Assembly: GCF_000331575.1 (NCBI RefSeq)
Contig: NZ_KB223527.1
Span: forward strand, 1,027,842 to 1,091,841
DNA: 64,000 nucleotides
From: Calidifontibacillus oryziterrae
GTDB taxonomy: Bacteria; Bacillota; Bacilli; Bacillales; Bacillaceae_J
Reading direction: 5' to 3'
The notes below the pieces were generated by a model. That model saw only the letters and a list, made by a program, of their open reading frames with translations. It was not told where the DNA came from and made no database searches. Both the position numbers and the translations under genes were made by a program. This document shows positions 1 to 10,022 of this stretch, in pieces (positions within the stretch are counted from its first letter, which is position 1; each line of letters begins with the position of its first letter).

Positions 1-1828
1 ATTCATGCTCTTTTACGGTAACATGGGCATCATTTTTTAACTTTCGTAAGTAGCGAATAATTTCCTCAGCTTCACTTTTGGCTTTTTCAACAGCATCTCT
101 TCCTTTTTTTTCTGCTGTAGCCAAAATCCGATCCCGCTCTTCATTCAATGCAATAATTTGGTTTTGTAATTCTTCATGAAGCTGCTTAGCATCCTTGCGA
201 ATTGATTCGGCCTCATTCCATTCTTCTTCAGCTTTCTTCTTTGTTTCTTCAAGTGAAGCGATCATATTTTCAACTTTATTTGTTTCCTTACTAACAAAAC
301 TTTTAGCTTTTGTAATTACGTGTTCGGCTAATCCTAATCGTTTTGATATTTCAAATGCGTTACTTCTACCAGGTACCCCTAATAGTAACCGATACGTTGG
401 GCTCAACGTTTCAATGTCAAATTCAACACTTGCATTAATTACTCCTGAACGGTTATATCCATAAGCCTTTAACTCAGGATAATGGGTCGTTGCTACGACC
501 TTTGCACCTCGATTATAAACATCATCTAAAATGGCAATTGCTAGTGCTGCCCCCTCCTGTGGATCCGTCCCTGCTCCAAGTTCATCAAATAACACAAGGC
601 TATTTTCATCAACGCGTTTTAATATTTGTACAATGTTCGTCATATGGGATGAGAACGTACTTAAACTTTGTTCAATCGATTGTTCATCACCAATATCAGC
701 ATACACGGAAGAAAAAACAGCCATTTCTGAACCATCAAGTGCGGGGATTGCTAATCCAGATTGTGCCATTAACGTGAGTAATCCTAATGTCTTTAATGTT
801 ACTGTTTTACCACCCGTATTTGGACCAGTAATAACTATCGTTGAATATTCTTCACCGAGAATAATATCATTTGGTACCACTTCATTACTTGCAATCAATG
901 GATGACGCGCTTTAAATAAACGTATTCGGCCTTCGCTATTCATGTTAGGCTTTGATGCTTTTATGCTTCGAGCATACAGTGCCTTCGCAAACATGAAATC
1001 AATTTGTGCTAATACTTTTACATTATGTAAAGCAGGTTCGGCTTCTGTTGCAACTGCAATTGTAAGCTCTTGTAATATTCTCTCAATCTCTTGCTTTTCC
1101 TTCACTCTTGCCTCTTGAAGCTGGTTATTCAGTGCAACAACGGCTTGCGGTTCAATAAAAAGTGTTGCCCCTGATGCGGATTGATCGTGAACAATACCAC
1201 CATAAGAATGGCGATATTCTTGTTTAACAGGTATGACAAAGCGATCGTTACGGATTGTTATGATCGCATCTGACAACATTTTTTGACCAGCCGTCGATTT
1301 TGTCATGCTATCAAGTTTTTCACGTATTCTCGATTCAGCTGTTCTTAGCGTTTGCCGAATCCCTCGAAGTTTTTCAGTTGCACTATCCATAACATGTCCA
1401 TAATCATCAATGCACGATTTAATTTTTCTTTCTAATTCCGTTAAGGGTGTAAGTTGCTCCACATAAGTTTTCAAAATAGGAAGCTCCCATTCATCCTCAA
1501 CGAGATTCTCGATAAAGCTTTTTATTTGCCTACCACCATATATCGTACTTGCTATATCAAGCAATTCGCTCGCACTTAAAATGCCACCAATTTGTGCCCG
1601 TTTAATGCTAGGGCGGACATCAAATATCCCACCCAGTGGAATTTGTCCCTTAAGCCGTAATACTTTTGCAGCTTCATCTGTCTCCTCTTGAAGTTTCACT
1701 ACCTCATCATATTCATAGGATGGTACAAGCATCTCTACCTTTTCTTTTCCTAATGATGAAGCTGTATGCTTTATTAATGATTCTTTAATTTTTCCAAACT
1801 CTAGTACACGTAATACACGCTCTAACAA
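1..1828 (-). CDS. mutS2: MutS2 ATPase/nuclease, partial (3' end outside window)
   Basis: MutS-family protein that acts on branched DNA or collided ribosomes rather than in mismatch repair. The visible 609 codons are the N-terminal part of a protein of about 785 residues; the C-terminal Smr nuclease domain lies beyond position 1. Walker A GPNTGGKT is at residues 335-342, Walker [14 protein letters not shown] near 410-422 and the TTHYPELK motif near 446, followed by a charged coiled coil ([17 protein letters not shown]). The start is a TTG at 1826-1828, chosen because AAGGAGG stands 8 bases upstream and the family N-terminus ([14 protein letters not shown]) begins there. It follows polX by about 20 bases on the same strand, the usual Bacillus order. 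Confidence 0.95.
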   Translation of the reverse strand, partial: MLERVLRVLEFGKIKESLIKHTASSLGKEKVEMLVPSYEYDEVVKLQEETDEAAKVLRLKGQIPLGGIFDVRPSIKRAQIGGILSASELLDIASTIYGGRQIKSFIENLVEDEWELPILKTYVEQLTPLTELERKIKSCIDDYGHVMDSATEKLRGIRQTLRTAESRIREKLDSMTKSTAGQKMLSDAIITIRNDRFVIPVKQEYRHSYGGIVHDQSASGATLFIEPQAVVALNNQLQEARVKEKQEIERILQELTIAVATEAEPALHNVKVLAQIDFMFAKALYARSIKASKPNMNSEGRIRLFKARHPLIASNEVVPNDIILGEEYSTIVITGPNTGGKTVTLKTLGLLTLMAQSGLAIPALDGSEMAVFSSVYADIGDEQSIEQSLSTFSSHMTNIVQILKRVDENSLVLFDELGAGTDPQEGAALAIAILDDVYNRGAKVVATTHYPELKAYGYNRSGVINASVEFDIETLSPTYRLLLGVPGRSNAFEISKRLGLAEHVITKAKSFVSKETNKVENMIASLEETKKKAEEEWNEAESIRKDAKQLHEELQNQIIALNEERDRILATAEKKGRDAVEKAKSEAEEIIRYLRKLKNDAHVTVKEHE

Positions 1829-1847
1829 AGGCTTAGCCTCCTTCTAC

Positions 1848-3569
1848 CTAATCATGACGCTTTAAAAAAGCCATCAAGTCTGCAATCGTCCAAGTATTCA
1901 ATACCGTTTCCTTCGTAACCCAACCTCGTCTTGCTGTAGCAACACCTATCTCCATATAATCTAGCGTATCGATTTGATGGGCATCGGTATTGATCACTAA
2001 TTTGACTCCTGCTTCTACCGCCTTCCTTAACCACTCGGATGACAAATCTAAGCGATGTGGGTTGGCATTACATTCTAGTGCCGTATTCGTTCGTTTCGCA
2101 ATTTCTATTAACATCTCCACATCAACATTATAGCCCTTCCTTTTCCCAATAAGTCTTCCGGTTGGATGAGCAATAATATCAACATGGTTATTTTCGAGTG
2201 CTGTTATGAGTCTTTTCATGATTTGATTACGATCCTGTGAAAAACTGGAATGAATAGCTCCAATGACGAGGTCCAATTCTTCTAGTACCTCATCATCAAA
2301 GTCAAGTGTTGCATCTGGTAATATATCCATCTCGATCCCAGCCAAAATCGTAATATCATCGTAAAGTTTATTTAAGCGTTCGATTTCTTTGCGTTGTTCT
2401 CGCAGCCGATCAGCCGTTAGGCCATTAGCAACTCTTAAATACTTTGAATGATCTGTAATTGCTATATAGGAATAGCCTTTACGTCTAGCCGCTTCAACCA
2501 TTTCTTGAATTGAGTTAGCTCCATCACTCCAAGTTGTATGCATATGTAAATCACCTTTTATATCGGAGAGCAGCATAGGCTTTATTGGTTTTAATTTTTT
2601 CTTTAAAACCTCAATTTCACCTTTATCCTCTCTCATCTCAGGCGGGATATAATTTAATTCAAAATGATTGAAAAATGCCTTTTCCGTAGCAAACGTTAGT
2701 AACTCGCCAGTATCAACAATTTCCACACCATATTCACTAATCTTTTCACCACGTTCCTTTGCGAGCTGTCTCATTTTTACATTGTGTTCTTTTGAGCCTG
2801 TGAAATGATGAAGTGTTGTTGCAAAACTCTCTAGATCAACAATGCGAAAGTCAATTGAAATATCATATTCATCTCTGACAACGAGAGATACTTTCGTATC
2901 TCCATTTGCCATGACATCTGAAATGCCTTCAAGCTGTAAAAGCTGTTCACGGACTGACGCTGGATTTGTAGTTGCAATAATAAAATCCAAATCCTTTATC
3001 GTTTCTTTCATTCTTCTCATACTGCCGGCCCGGGAAAATTTAATGATATCCTTCATAGTTGAAAGCTGTTGCTCTATTTTTGTTGCAATCGGTAACATAA
3101 TCCAAATAGGTAAACGATCAGGTCGTTTCCCAACTTCTTCAATTGCTTCAAGAATTTTTTCCTCTGTTTTCTCCCCAAATCCAGCTAATTGTTGAACTTT
3201 ATTTTCCAAACAGCATTTTTTTAATGAAGCTATATCTGTTATGTTCAATTCTTTGTATAGCTTTCCTATTTTTTTACCGCCGAGCCCTGGTAATTTTAAT
3301 AACGGAATTAGCCCTTCGGGTACTTGCCTCGCTAACTCGTCTAAAACCGTTGATTTCCCGGTTTCCAGAAGCTCTTTAATAACTGCTGCTGTTCCTCTTC
3401 CTATCCCATTTAGCTTTGAAACATCATCTATTGCAGTTATACTACGGTCATCAGCTTCTAATGCTGATGCGGCTTTTCGATATGCAGAAATTTTAAAGGG
3501 ATTCTCTCCCTTTATTTCTAAATAAATAGCAATTGTCTCTAACGTTCTTATTATATCTTTCTTATTCAT
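1848..3569 (-). CDS. polX: DNA polymerase/3'-5' exonuclease PolX
   Basis: Family X DNA polymerase for short-gap (base-excision) repair, 573 residues, the family's usual size. The N-terminal Pol-beta-like part has two helix-hairpin-helix elements (LNGIGRGTAA near 53-62, LPGLGGKKIG near 93-102) and the acidic catalytic pair DLD at 193-195. A C-terminal PHP domain starts near 338 (GDLHMHTTWSDG) and supplies the exonuclease metal ligands. The open frame extends 33 codons further upstream, but that extension runs through a terminator hairpin and lacks a ribosome site; ATG at 3567-3569 has AAAGGGG upstream and matches the family N-terminus MNKKDIIRTLE. Confidence 0.95.
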   Translation of the reverse strand: MNKKDIIRTLETIAIYLEIKGENPFKISAYRKAASALEADDRSITAIDDVSKLNGIGRGTAAVIKELLETGKSTVLDELARQVPEGLIPLLKLPGLGGKKIGKLYKELNITDIASLKKCCLENKVQQLAGFGEKTEEKILEAIEEVGKRPDRLPIWIMLPIATKIEQQLSTMKDIIKFSRAGSMRRMKETIKDLDFIIATTNPASVREQLLQLEGISDVMANGDTKVSLVVRDEYDISIDFRIVDLESFATTLHHFTGSKEHNVKMRQLAKERGEKISEYGVEIVDTGELLTFATEKAFFNHFELNYIPPEMREDKGEIEVLKKKLKPIKPMLLSDIKGDLHMHTTWSDGANSIQEMVEAARRKGYSYIAITDHSKYLRVANGLTADRLREQRKEIERLNKLYDDITILAGIEMDILPDATLDFDDEVLEELDLVIGAIHSSFSQDRNQIMKRLITALENNHVDIIAHPTGRLIGKRKGYNVDVEMLIEIAKRTNTALECNANPHRLDLSSEWLRKAVEAGVKLVINTDAHQIDTLDYMEIGVATARRGWVTKETVLNTWTIADLMAFLKRHD

Positions 3570-3600
3570 TTCGATAAACAACCCCTTTTGATTGTTTTTC

Positions 3601-3629
3601 AAAAAACACAAACCCCCATGGATGGGTTT
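3601..3629 (-). terminator. terminator after cvpA
   Basis: Read on the minus strand, arms AAACCC and GGGTTT (3624-3629 and 3610-3615) enclose an 8-base loop and are followed by GTGTTTTTT. It lies between the cvpA stop and the polX start, so polX-mutS2 probably has partly separate transcription from zapA-cvpA. Confidence 0.55.
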
Positions 3630-3651
3630 CACATGGAGGAAGATAGCATTA

Positions 3652-4191
3652 TTAAATAGGTTGGCCAAACCATAATTCTTTTAACTTAACAGAAACAACT
3701 GGTGTATTTTCAACGATACCTTTTGCAACAATCGACTCATTCATCCATGATTGAATAGCTTCAATCGGCGTTAACGCTCCTAAATAAAGTACAATAAATA
3801 ATAGCAAATACACCTCGACAAATCCAAGAGCACCACCCAACCATCCGTTTACCGTACGTAAAAGTGGAAGATCTGCTAAAAAATCTAGCATAGATCCAAT
3901 AATATGTAGACTAATCTTCGTTCCAAAAAAAAGTGTAACAAATGCAATAGCCCGGTAATAAACCGTTTCAATATCAAATGTATTCATTAATAATGACATG
4001 GCACTATCGTCAGATAACGGCGGGAATGGTACCCATAGCTTTAAAAATGGCGCTACATCATCAAAGAATAAATAAGCAACAACATATGCCGCAATAAAAC
4101 CGACAAAATATACAACTTGTAAAACAAAGCCGCGCCGAAACCCGATGAAGAAACCTATTAGTAAGAGTGACAGCAAAATTATATCAATCAT
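3652..4191 (-). CDS. CvpA family membrane protein
   Basis: Small integral membrane protein of 179 residues (YshB in B. subtilis; CvpA/colicin V production family). Four hydrophobic segments are visible, at about 1-20, 24-45, 75-100 and 115-140, with an RRGF motif after the first. Its biochemical role in Bacillus is unknown. It starts 2 bases after the zapA stop, with only a weak GGGAAAG site inside the end of zapA, which suggests translational coupling. It is followed by a hairpin terminator. Confidence 0.9.
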   Translation of the reverse strand: MIDIILLSLLLIGFFIGFRRGFVLQVVYFVGFIAAYVVAYLFFDDVAPFLKLWVPFPPLSDDSAMSLLMNTFDIETVYYRAIAFVTLFFGTKISLHIIGSMLDFLADLPLLRTVNGWLGGALGFVEVYLLLFIVLYLGALTPIEAIQSWMNESIVAKGIVENTPVVSVKLKELWFGQPI

Positions 4192-4193
4192 GA

Positions 4194-4475
4194 TTAATCT
4201 TTCCCTTTTTCAATTTTTTCCAACAATCGTTGATAGTCCCTCAATAAAGCCTCATGTTCATTTTTTATATTCAAATAATCATTTACAATATTAATAGCTG
4301 TAAGTACTGCTAACTTTTGAGTATCCAAATTGGGATTCATCTCATGAATTTCTCTCATCTTGTCATCAACTATGCTTGAGACGACACGAATATGACTTGA
4401 GTTTTCATCCCCAACTATTGTATATTGGTGACCATAAATATCTACGGAAATTCGTTTACTGTTTTGCCTTGTCAC
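4194..4475 (-). CDS. zapA: Cell division protein ZapA
   Basis: FtsZ-ring stabilising protein, 93 residues. The N-terminal beta-rich head ([18 protein letters not shown]) is followed by a long helix ending in a coiled coil ([20 protein letters not shown]) that makes the dimer/tetramer. The start is GTG at 4473-4475 with AGGAGG 8 bases upstream. It is the first gene of a zapA-cvpA unit and is divergent from rnhC, with promoters presumably in the 120-base gap. Confidence 0.95.
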   Translation of the reverse strand: MTRQNSKRISVDIYGHQYTIVGDENSSHIRVVSSIVDDKMREIHEMNPNLDTQKLAVLTAINIVNDYLNIKNEHEALLRDYQRLLEKIEKGKD

Positions 4476-4595
4476 CGGAAAGGCCTCCTATCGAATAATT
4501 TCGAAAAAAATCAAAAAGTCACAAATAATCTAATGTTACTATAACATGAAAGAATACTGTTTCAAAATTTTAACTGGAAAGAGTGAGGATTTATT

Positions 4596-5558
4596 ATGTC
4601 TAATTGTGTAATAACGGTATCACCCGAAATTCTAAATGAGATGATCACTCATTATAAACCTACTTTTTGTAGCCAACATCCTCCTGGAAGTGTGTTTGTT
4701 GCAAAATCGCCCGGCTGTACAATAACAGCCTATAAATCTGGCAAAGTACTATTCCAGGGAAAAGATACCGAGAACGAGGTTAGGAAATGGGAAACTACGA
4801 TAAAAAGAAACCCTACCAATCATTCGCCAAATAAGTCTTTAATTCGAAAGCAGAAAATAAAATTCGAGCCACCTGAAAATATTGGTGAGCTTTCAATTAT
4901 TGGATCAGATGAGGTAGGTACTGGAGACTACTTTGGACCAATGACCGTTGTTGCAGCTTACGTGCCAATAGATAAAATTGCGTTATTAAAACAATTAGGA
5001 GTAAAGGATTCAAAAGCATTAAATGATAATCACATTACAGCAATAGCTAAAGAAATAATTCCATTAATCCCCCACAGTTTACTAATTTTAAGAAATGAAA
5101 AATATAATGATCTTGAAAAAAACGGTATGAATCAAGGGAAAATGAAAGCAGAATTGCATAATCAAGCCATTCAGCATGTAATTCATAAATTGGAGCCGTC
5201 CGACCATGTTGATGGAATCTTAATCGATCAGTTTTGTGAACCCGGGGTCTTTTTTAATTACTTAAAAGGAAAAGAAATCAGCTGGATGAATGAGAATGTA
5301 TATTTTAGCACAAAAGCAGAATCCGTTCACATAGCAGTCGCTGCTGCGTCTATCATAGCGAGATATGCTTTCATTACTGAGTTTGAAAATCTTAGTAACA
5401 AAGCTGGCTTTGTACTACCTAAGGGAGCAGGAATGAAAGTAGACGAAGCTGCCGCAAAGTTAATTCGAAAATACGGAGAAAAGTCATTATTTGAGTTCAC
5501 AAAAATTCATTTTGCAAATACTGAAAAAGCAAGGAACCTATCAAAATCTCAAAATTAA
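4596..5558 (+). CDS. rnhC: Ribonuclease HIII
   Basis: Type 2 RNase H that cuts RNA in RNA/DNA hybrids such as R-loops and primers. 320 residues. The N-terminal TBP-like substrate-binding domain (about 1-90) is followed by the catalytic domain with GSDEVGTGDYFGP at 103-115 (D105, E106 being the metal ligands) and VKDSKALND further on. ATG start with GAAAGAGTGAGGA upstream. It is transcribed alone, opposite to both neighbours, as in B. subtilis. Confidence 0.96.
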   Translation: MSNCVITVSPEILNEMITHYKPTFCSQHPPGSVFVAKSPGCTITAYKSGKVLFQGKDTENEVRKWETTIKRNPTNHSPNKSLIRKQKIKFEPPENIGELSIIGSDEVGTGDYFGPMTVVAAYVPIDKIALLKQLGVKDSKALNDNHITAIAKEIIPLIPHSLLILRNEKYNDLEKNGMNQGKMKAELHNQAIQHVIHKLEPSDHVDGILIDQFCEPGVFFNYLKGKEISWMNENVYFSTKAESVHIAVAAASIIARYAFITEFENLSNKAGFVLPKGAGMKVDEAAAKLIRKYGEKSLFEFTKIHFANTEKARNLSKSQN

Positions 5559-5562
5559 ATCG

Positions 5563-5646
5563 ATTGTCCGAATTAGCATCTTTATTGTCCAATTTTAGAC
5601 TTTTATTGTCCGAATTTGCATCTTTATTGTCCGACTACCATTTTAT
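5563..5646. repeat. 21-bp tandem repeat, four units
   Basis: ATTGTCC recurs at 5563, 5584, 5605 and 5626, exactly every 21 bases, with fuller unit ATTGTCCGAATTNGCATCTTT; units 2 and 4 are diverged. An inverted related copy (rc of CATTACTGTCCGATTT) lies near 5703-5718. The array sits between rnhC and pheT. It encodes a heptad-like peptide only by virtue of its period and is treated as non-coding. Confidence 0.85.
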
Positions 5647-5648
5647 AG

Positions 5649-5692
5649 AAAAAGTCAGGATCCTCGTAATTGTTTCGAGCGAGAATCCTGAC
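5649..5692 (-). terminator. pheST terminator
   Basis: Arms GTCAGGATCCTCG (5654-5666) and CGAGAATCCTGAC (5680-5692) pair at 12 of 13 positions around a 13-base loop. On the minus strand the stem is followed directly by TTTTTC, so it ends the pheS-pheT transcript about 80 bases after the pheT stop. Confidence 0.85.
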
Positions 5693-5773
5693 ACTATCTT
5701 TAAATCGGACAGTAATGTTTATGGAGAAAGTAATATTTTTCCTTCGTCATACTTAGTAATTTTATGGCAATTG

Positions 5774-8200
5774 TTATCCTCTTAAAGTCGCCCCTAATTG
5801 TTCCTCCACCGCCTTCAAAACTCGGTCATGTGCTTTAGTTACTTCTTCGTCTGTTAATGTTTTTTCCGGATCGAAATAACGCAATGAGAAAGCGATCGAT
5901 TTTTTGCCTTTTTCTAAATGCTCCCCTTGATAAAGATCAAAAATTGAAACTTCTTTTAACAATTTGCCACCAGCTTCTTTAATCGCTGCCTGAACTGTTC
6001 CCGCAACTACTTGTTGATCTACAACAAGTGCAATATCACGTGTTACTGAAGGGTACCGTGGAATTGCTTCATATTTCACACCTTCAACGTTTACATGTAA
6101 AAGCTTTTCTAGGTTTAGTTCGAATACATAAGTTGCATGTATATCAAGTGCTTTTTGCTGATCTGGATGAACTTGACCAATGAAGCCAACATATTCATCC
6201 TCTAGCTTAATGATCGCAGTTCGGCCAGGGTGAAGTCCTTCCTTCTTCCCTTGTTCAAATGCCACAACGTTTTCTAACCCCAGTACCGCAAATAGCCCTT
6301 CTATGATTCCCTTAACAACGTAGAAATCTACAGGTTTCTTTTCGCCTTGCCATAAATGAGAGTGCCATAAACCAGTAACAGCTCCAGCTAAGTTTTCTCT
6401 TTCTATTGGCAATTGGGTGTCAATTTCATTCTCTGATAAATACACCTTGCTAATTTCATATAAGGCTAAGTTATCTAATTGCCGTGCACTATTATGAGCA
6501 ATCGCCTCCAATAAGTGTGGAATTAGACTTAATCTTAATGTACCGCGTTCCTCACTCATCGGCATTGCTAAGCGGATTGGAGTCGCTTCCGTTGCTTCAT
6601 CCCAATATGACACTGCTTTTTCAGAGCTTGTTAACGAATAGGTGACTGCCTCAAATAATCCTGCCCCTTCAAGATAACGACGAACCTTCCGACGTTTTTC
6701 TTGATATGGTGAAAGTTTGCCTGGTGTTGAATCTCCTATCGGTAATGTTGTTGGAATATAATCATAGCCATAAAGACGGGCTACCTCTTCAATTAAATCC
6801 TCCGAAATCACGATATCCCGTCTTCTTGATGGAGCAGTCACTGTGAACGAACCATTGTCTTCAGTAAAATCAAATTGTAGCCTTGTAAAAATTTGTGCTA
6901 CTTCATTAGTTGTAATATTTGTTCCTAATACATTATTAATCCGATCCGTTGTTACTGACACGTTAATTGATGTTCGATCAAGGTAGTCAGCCTCAACAAC
7001 ACCTGCTAAAATTTCTCCCCCTGCAAGTTCCACCATTAGTGCAGCTGCACGATCTGCTGCTTGTTTTGCACGTAGTGGGTCAACTCCTTTTTCAAAGCGA
7101 GCACTCGCTTCGCTTCGTAAGCCGTGATCCTTTGATGCTGTCCGTATCGTTTGACCATTAAATACAGCCGACTCAATTAATACATTTACAGTATCGTTGT
7201 GTACTTCAGAATTTGCACCGCCCATTACACCTGCCAATGCTACAGGTTCTATACCATTCGTAATAACAAGGTGGTCGTTCTTTAATGTACGCTCTTGGTT
7301 ATCGAGTGTTACGAAATTTTCGCCTTCTTTAGCACGTCGAACGAGAATTTCTTTCGAGCCTAAACGGTCATAATCAAACGCATGTAGAGGCTGGCCATAT
7401 TCAATTAAAATATAATTGGTAATGTCAACAACATTACTAATTGGGCGAATTCCTGCTGCCATTAGCCTCATTTGCATCCATAGTGGCGATGGCCCAATTT
7501 TTACACCCTTCACAACACGTGCTGCATAATAAGGATTATCTTCTTTTGCATCGATTGTTAGTTTTATATAATCTGCTGCTTTTTGATTTGATTCGTTGAC
7601 AACAGGGGTTGGAAGTTTGACGTCACGTCCTAAAATTGCCGCAACTTCATAAGCTACCCCTATCATACTTAATGCATCTGCACGATTCGGTGTTAAGCTT
7701 AACTCTAACACTTTATCAGTTAAATTAAGATGCTCTAACGGGTCTGAGCCAATCTCTACGTTATCTGGGAAAACAAAAATTCCTTCTGCAAATTCCTTTG
7801 GAACGAATTTCGTCTCAATTCCTAACTCCTGCAACGAGCAAATCATTCCATTTGATGCTTCGCCTCGAAGCTTTGCCTTTTTAATTTTGAAATTCCCAGG
7901 GAGAACGGCACCTACCTTTGCAACAATAACCTTTTGACCAGCAGCGATATTTGGTGCCCCGCAAATAATTTGCTGTGGCTCTCCTTCACCAATGTCAACT
8001 TGGCAAATATTCAACTTGTCTGCTGCAGGATGTTTTTGACATTCCAGCACATGTCCAACCACGATACCCGAAATTCCTTTATTTAATAGTTCGACTGCTT
8101 CAACTTCAATTCCACTTTTTGTAATTTTGTCAGCTAATTCCTCTGCAGAAACATCATTTATATCAACATAATCTTTTAACCAGTTATAAGATACTAACAC
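5774..8200 (-). CDS. pheT: Phenylalanyl-tRNA synthetase beta subunit
   Basis: Beta subunit of the cytoplasmic alpha2-beta2 enzyme charging tRNA-Phe. 808 residues, typical size. An N-terminal tRNA-binding OB fold ([19 protein letters not shown], about 44-62) is followed by the B3/B4 editing region, the B5 domain, a catalytic-like core and a C-terminal anticodon-binding FDX-ACB domain (about 715-808, starting [17 protein letters not shown]). GTG start at 8198-8200 with TAGGAGG upstream. It lies 50 bases downstream of pheS and shares its T-box-controlled transcript. Confidence 0.97.
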   Translation of the reverse strand: MLVSYNWLKDYVDINDVSAEELADKITKSGIEVEAVELLNKGISGIVVGHVLECQKHPAADKLNICQVDIGEGEPQQIICGAPNIAAGQKVIVAKVGAVLPGNFKIKKAKLRGEASNGMICSLQELGIETKFVPKEFAEGIFVFPDNVEIGSDPLEHLNLTDKVLELSLTPNRADALSMIGVAYEVAAILGRDVKLPTPVVNESNQKAADYIKLTIDAKEDNPYYAARVVKGVKIGPSPLWMQMRLMAAGIRPISNVVDITNYILIEYGQPLHAFDYDRLGSKEILVRRAKEGENFVTLDNQERTLKNDHLVITNGIEPVALAGVMGGANSEVHNDTVNVLIESAVFNGQTIRTASKDHGLRSEASARFEKGVDPLRAKQAADRAAALMVELAGGEILAGVVEADYLDRTSINVSVTTDRINNVLGTNITTNEVAQIFTRLQFDFTEDNGSFTVTAPSRRRDIVISEDLIEEVARLYGYDYIPTTLPIGDSTPGKLSPYQEKRRKVRRYLEGAGLFEAVTYSLTSSEKAVSYWDEATEATPIRLAMPMSEERGTLRLSLIPHLLEAIAHNSARQLDNLALYEISKVYLSENEIDTQLPIERENLAGAVTGLWHSHLWQGEKKPVDFYVVKGIIEGLFAVLGLENVVAFEQGKKEGLHPGRTAIIKLEDEYVGFIGQVHPDQQKALDIHATYVFELNLEKLLHVNVEGVKYEAIPRYPSVTRDIALVVDQQVVAGTVQAAIKEAGGKLLKEVSIFDLYQGEHLEKGKKSIAFSLRYFDPEKTLTDEEVTKAHDRVLKAVEEQLGATLRG

Positions 8201-8250
8201 TTTTTTCCCTCCTAATTAATCCTGTTTTTCTTCCAGCAATCTAGGTCTAC

Positions 8251-9282
8251 TTATGCCCGCTTAAATTGCTTTAAAAAACGAATATCATTTGTGTAAAAAT
8301 GGCGAATATCATCAATTCCATATTTCAACATTGCGATTCGTTCAGGTCCCATACCAAAGGCAAAGCCTGTATATTTTTTCGAATCAAAGCCAGCCATTTC
8401 AAGTACATTTGGATGTACCATTCCAGCTCCTAAAATTTCAATCCAGCCTGTTTTTTTACAAATTGAGCATCCATCGCCACCACACATACATGAAACATCT
8501 ACTTCAACTGATGGTTCTGTAAATGGGAAGAAACTCGGACGGAGACGAATACGACGGTCTTCACCAAACATCTTTTTCGCAAAAACCTCGAGTGTTCCTT
8601 TCAGGTCACTCATCCGAATATTTTCATCAACAACAAGTCCTTCAATTTGCATAAATTGATGAGAATGTGTCGCATCATCATTGTCGCGACGATATACTTT
8701 ACCTGGACAAATAATTTTTACAGGTCCTTTCCCTTCGTGCTTTAGCATCGTTCTTGCTTGAACAGGTGATGTGTGAGTACGTAGAAGAATTTCCTCTGTT
8801 ATGTAGAAAGAATCCTGCATATCTCGCGCTGGATGACCTTTCGGGAGATTTAGCGCCTCAAAGTTATAATAATCCTGTTCAACTTCAGGTCCTTCAGCAA
8901 TTTGATAGCCCATGCCGATAAATAAATCCTCTATTTCCTCAATGACTGCTGTTAATGGATGATGATTTCCTGCTTGAATGGGTCGACCTGGAAGGGTTAC
9001 ATCAATTGTTTCTGACGCTAGCTTCTGTTCAACAGCTAACTTTTCAAATCGTTCTTGCTTTTCTTCAAGCTTTTCTTGGATGGCTGCACGGACGTCGTTA
9101 ACTAATTGACCCATAACTGGACGTTCCTCAGCAGATAATTTACCCATCCCTCTCAATACTTCTGTAATCGGACCTTTCTTCCCTAAATACGCAATCCGAA
9201 TATCATTTAACGCTTTTAAATCTTCCGCTTGCTCAACTTTTAGTAAAGCTTCTGTTTGTAATACTTTTAATTGCTCCTGCAT
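8251..9282 (-). CDS. pheS: Phenylalanyl-tRNA synthetase alpha subunit
   Basis: Catalytic alpha subunit, 343 residues. The N-terminal helical coiled coil binds tRNA. The class II core contains [18 protein letters not shown] (motif 2 region) and [19 protein letters not shown] (motif 3), with a Cys-rich insert ([16 protein letters not shown]). ATG start with TAAGGAGG upstream. It is preceded by an unusually long leader of about 680 bases, made of a Phe T-box and an inserted repeat. Confidence 0.97.
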   Translation of the reverse strand: MQEQLKVLQTEALLKVEQAEDLKALNDIRIAYLGKKGPITEVLRGMGKLSAEERPVMGQLVNDVRAAIQEKLEEKQERFEKLAVEQKLASETIDVTLPGRPIQAGNHHPLTAVIEEIEDLFIGMGYQIAEGPEVEQDYYNFEALNLPKGHPARDMQDSFYITEEILLRTHTSPVQARTMLKHEGKGPVKIICPGKVYRRDNDDATHSHQFMQIEGLVVDENIRMSDLKGTLEVFAKKMFGEDRRIRLRPSFFPFTEPSVEVDVSCMCGGDGCSICKKTGWIEILGAGMVHPNVLEMAGFDSKKYTGFAFGMGPERIAMLKYGIDDIRHFYTNDIRFLKQFKRA

Positions 9283-9348
9283 ATCGATTCCTCCTTAAAT
9301 ATTTAATAAAATAAAGCTTAGTTAAACAATAGTGTTGATACCTTCTTC

Positions 9349-9421
9349 GCCTGCTGGTACGCGTTTCGCTAAAGTTATTCTTACGAATAAAAGTCGCTCA
9401 CCGCGCACGCACACAGCAGGC
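9349..9421. repeat. hairpin element in the pheST leader
   Basis: Perfect arms GCCTGCTG (9349-9356) and CAGCAGGC (9414-9421) enclose 57 bases, with further CGCG pairing just inside. It is next to the dispersed repeat and within the transcribed pheST leader. Function unknown; it may be a relic of a second repeat family. Confidence 0.5.
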
Positions 9422-9465
9422 TATTAACAATATTTAATATTAACTCAGCCAAAAGAACAAAAGCT

Positions 9466-9660
9466 ATAAGCGCCCTGCTTAGCGACGTATAAACTAAGAG
9501 CGCATCGACTGAGATAAACAAAACACGACGAGGGACGAGTCGAAGTTGACTTATCGCAAAAGTGATGAACGAAGTTTACTAGTCGCTGGGCGCTGGAGCT
9601 GGACGACTACTTTCTGTGATATAATATTTATCCACAGGATCAAATTTTATATTTCCTAAA
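9466..9660. repeat. dispersed repeat, copy 1 (with DnaA-box match)
   Basis: About 195 bases nearly identical to 21805-22007. Its ends carry complementary AGCGCCC/GGGCGCT arms around AGCGAC/GTCGCT, giving a long imperfect palindrome. The tail holds TTATCCACA (9628-9636), a perfect consensus DnaA box, followed by GGATCAAATTTTATA. It lies between the Phe T-box and pheS, so it would be transcribed as part of the pheST mRNA. Confidence 0.9.
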
Positions 9661-9663
9661 CAA

Positions 9664-9963
9664 TAAAAAAGCCTTCGCTCCCACAAAAGGGACGAAGACT
9701 TTGATTCGCGGTACCACCCTAATTAACAATAGAATTATTCCTACTGTTCACCTTAGTTTACATAACGGTTTAACAACCGGAACACCTTTACTCAAACTTT
9801 TATTGGTTGTATTCACCAACTCAAATTCAAGGTCCAAGTGTCAGCTCCAGAGTGAATTCGGCTACTTCATTCATAAAGATGCTTTCAGTCTATGGCATCT
9901 TCTCCCTAACATGATGAGAGGTAACGTACTATGTTCCTTCCTAGCTTTTTCTATAAAATTTCC
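9664..9963 (-). promoter_or_regulatory. T-box leader, tRNA-Phe specific
   Basis: A tRNA-sensing attenuator. The T-box sequence GGGTGGTACCGCG is at 9708-9720 on the minus strand, followed by a terminator stem (9671-9682 with 9689-9700) and a T run. In stem I the AGTA box (CATAGTACG) and the specifier context GAATTCA are visible; the specifier TTC at 9854-9856 reads Phe, matching the downstream pheST genes. Uncharged tRNA-Phe should stabilise the antiterminator. Confidence 0.95.
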
Positions 9964-9969
9964 CTTACT

Positions 9970-9998
9970 ATTATAGTATATGTTTCGATCGGTGGCAA
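9970..9998 (-). promoter_or_regulatory. sigma-A promoter of the pheST T-box leader
   Basis: TTGCCA (9993-9998) and TATAAT (9970-9975) are separated by exactly 17 bases on the minus strand, placing the start of transcription near 9963, at the beginning of T-box stem I. Confidence 0.85.
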
Positions 9999-10022
9999 AC
10001 GTTAATCAAATTTTTCCCAACA

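Noticed and set aside
490..905. Plus-strand reading frames at the left edge
   Set aside because: They are antisense to the MutS2 ATPase domain and have no supporting ribosome sites.
3570..3668. N-terminal extension of PolX
   Set aside because: It is translated from the cvpA terminator hairpin, lacks a ribosome site and is not part of the family's N-terminus.
5563..5646. CRISPR array
   Set aside because: The repeat period is only 21 bases, with no distinct spacers and no cas genes nearby.
5564..5785. Small protein with heptad-like repeats encoded by the 21-bp array
   Set aside because: The regularity comes from the DNA period; there is no ribosome site and the frame runs through the pheST terminator.
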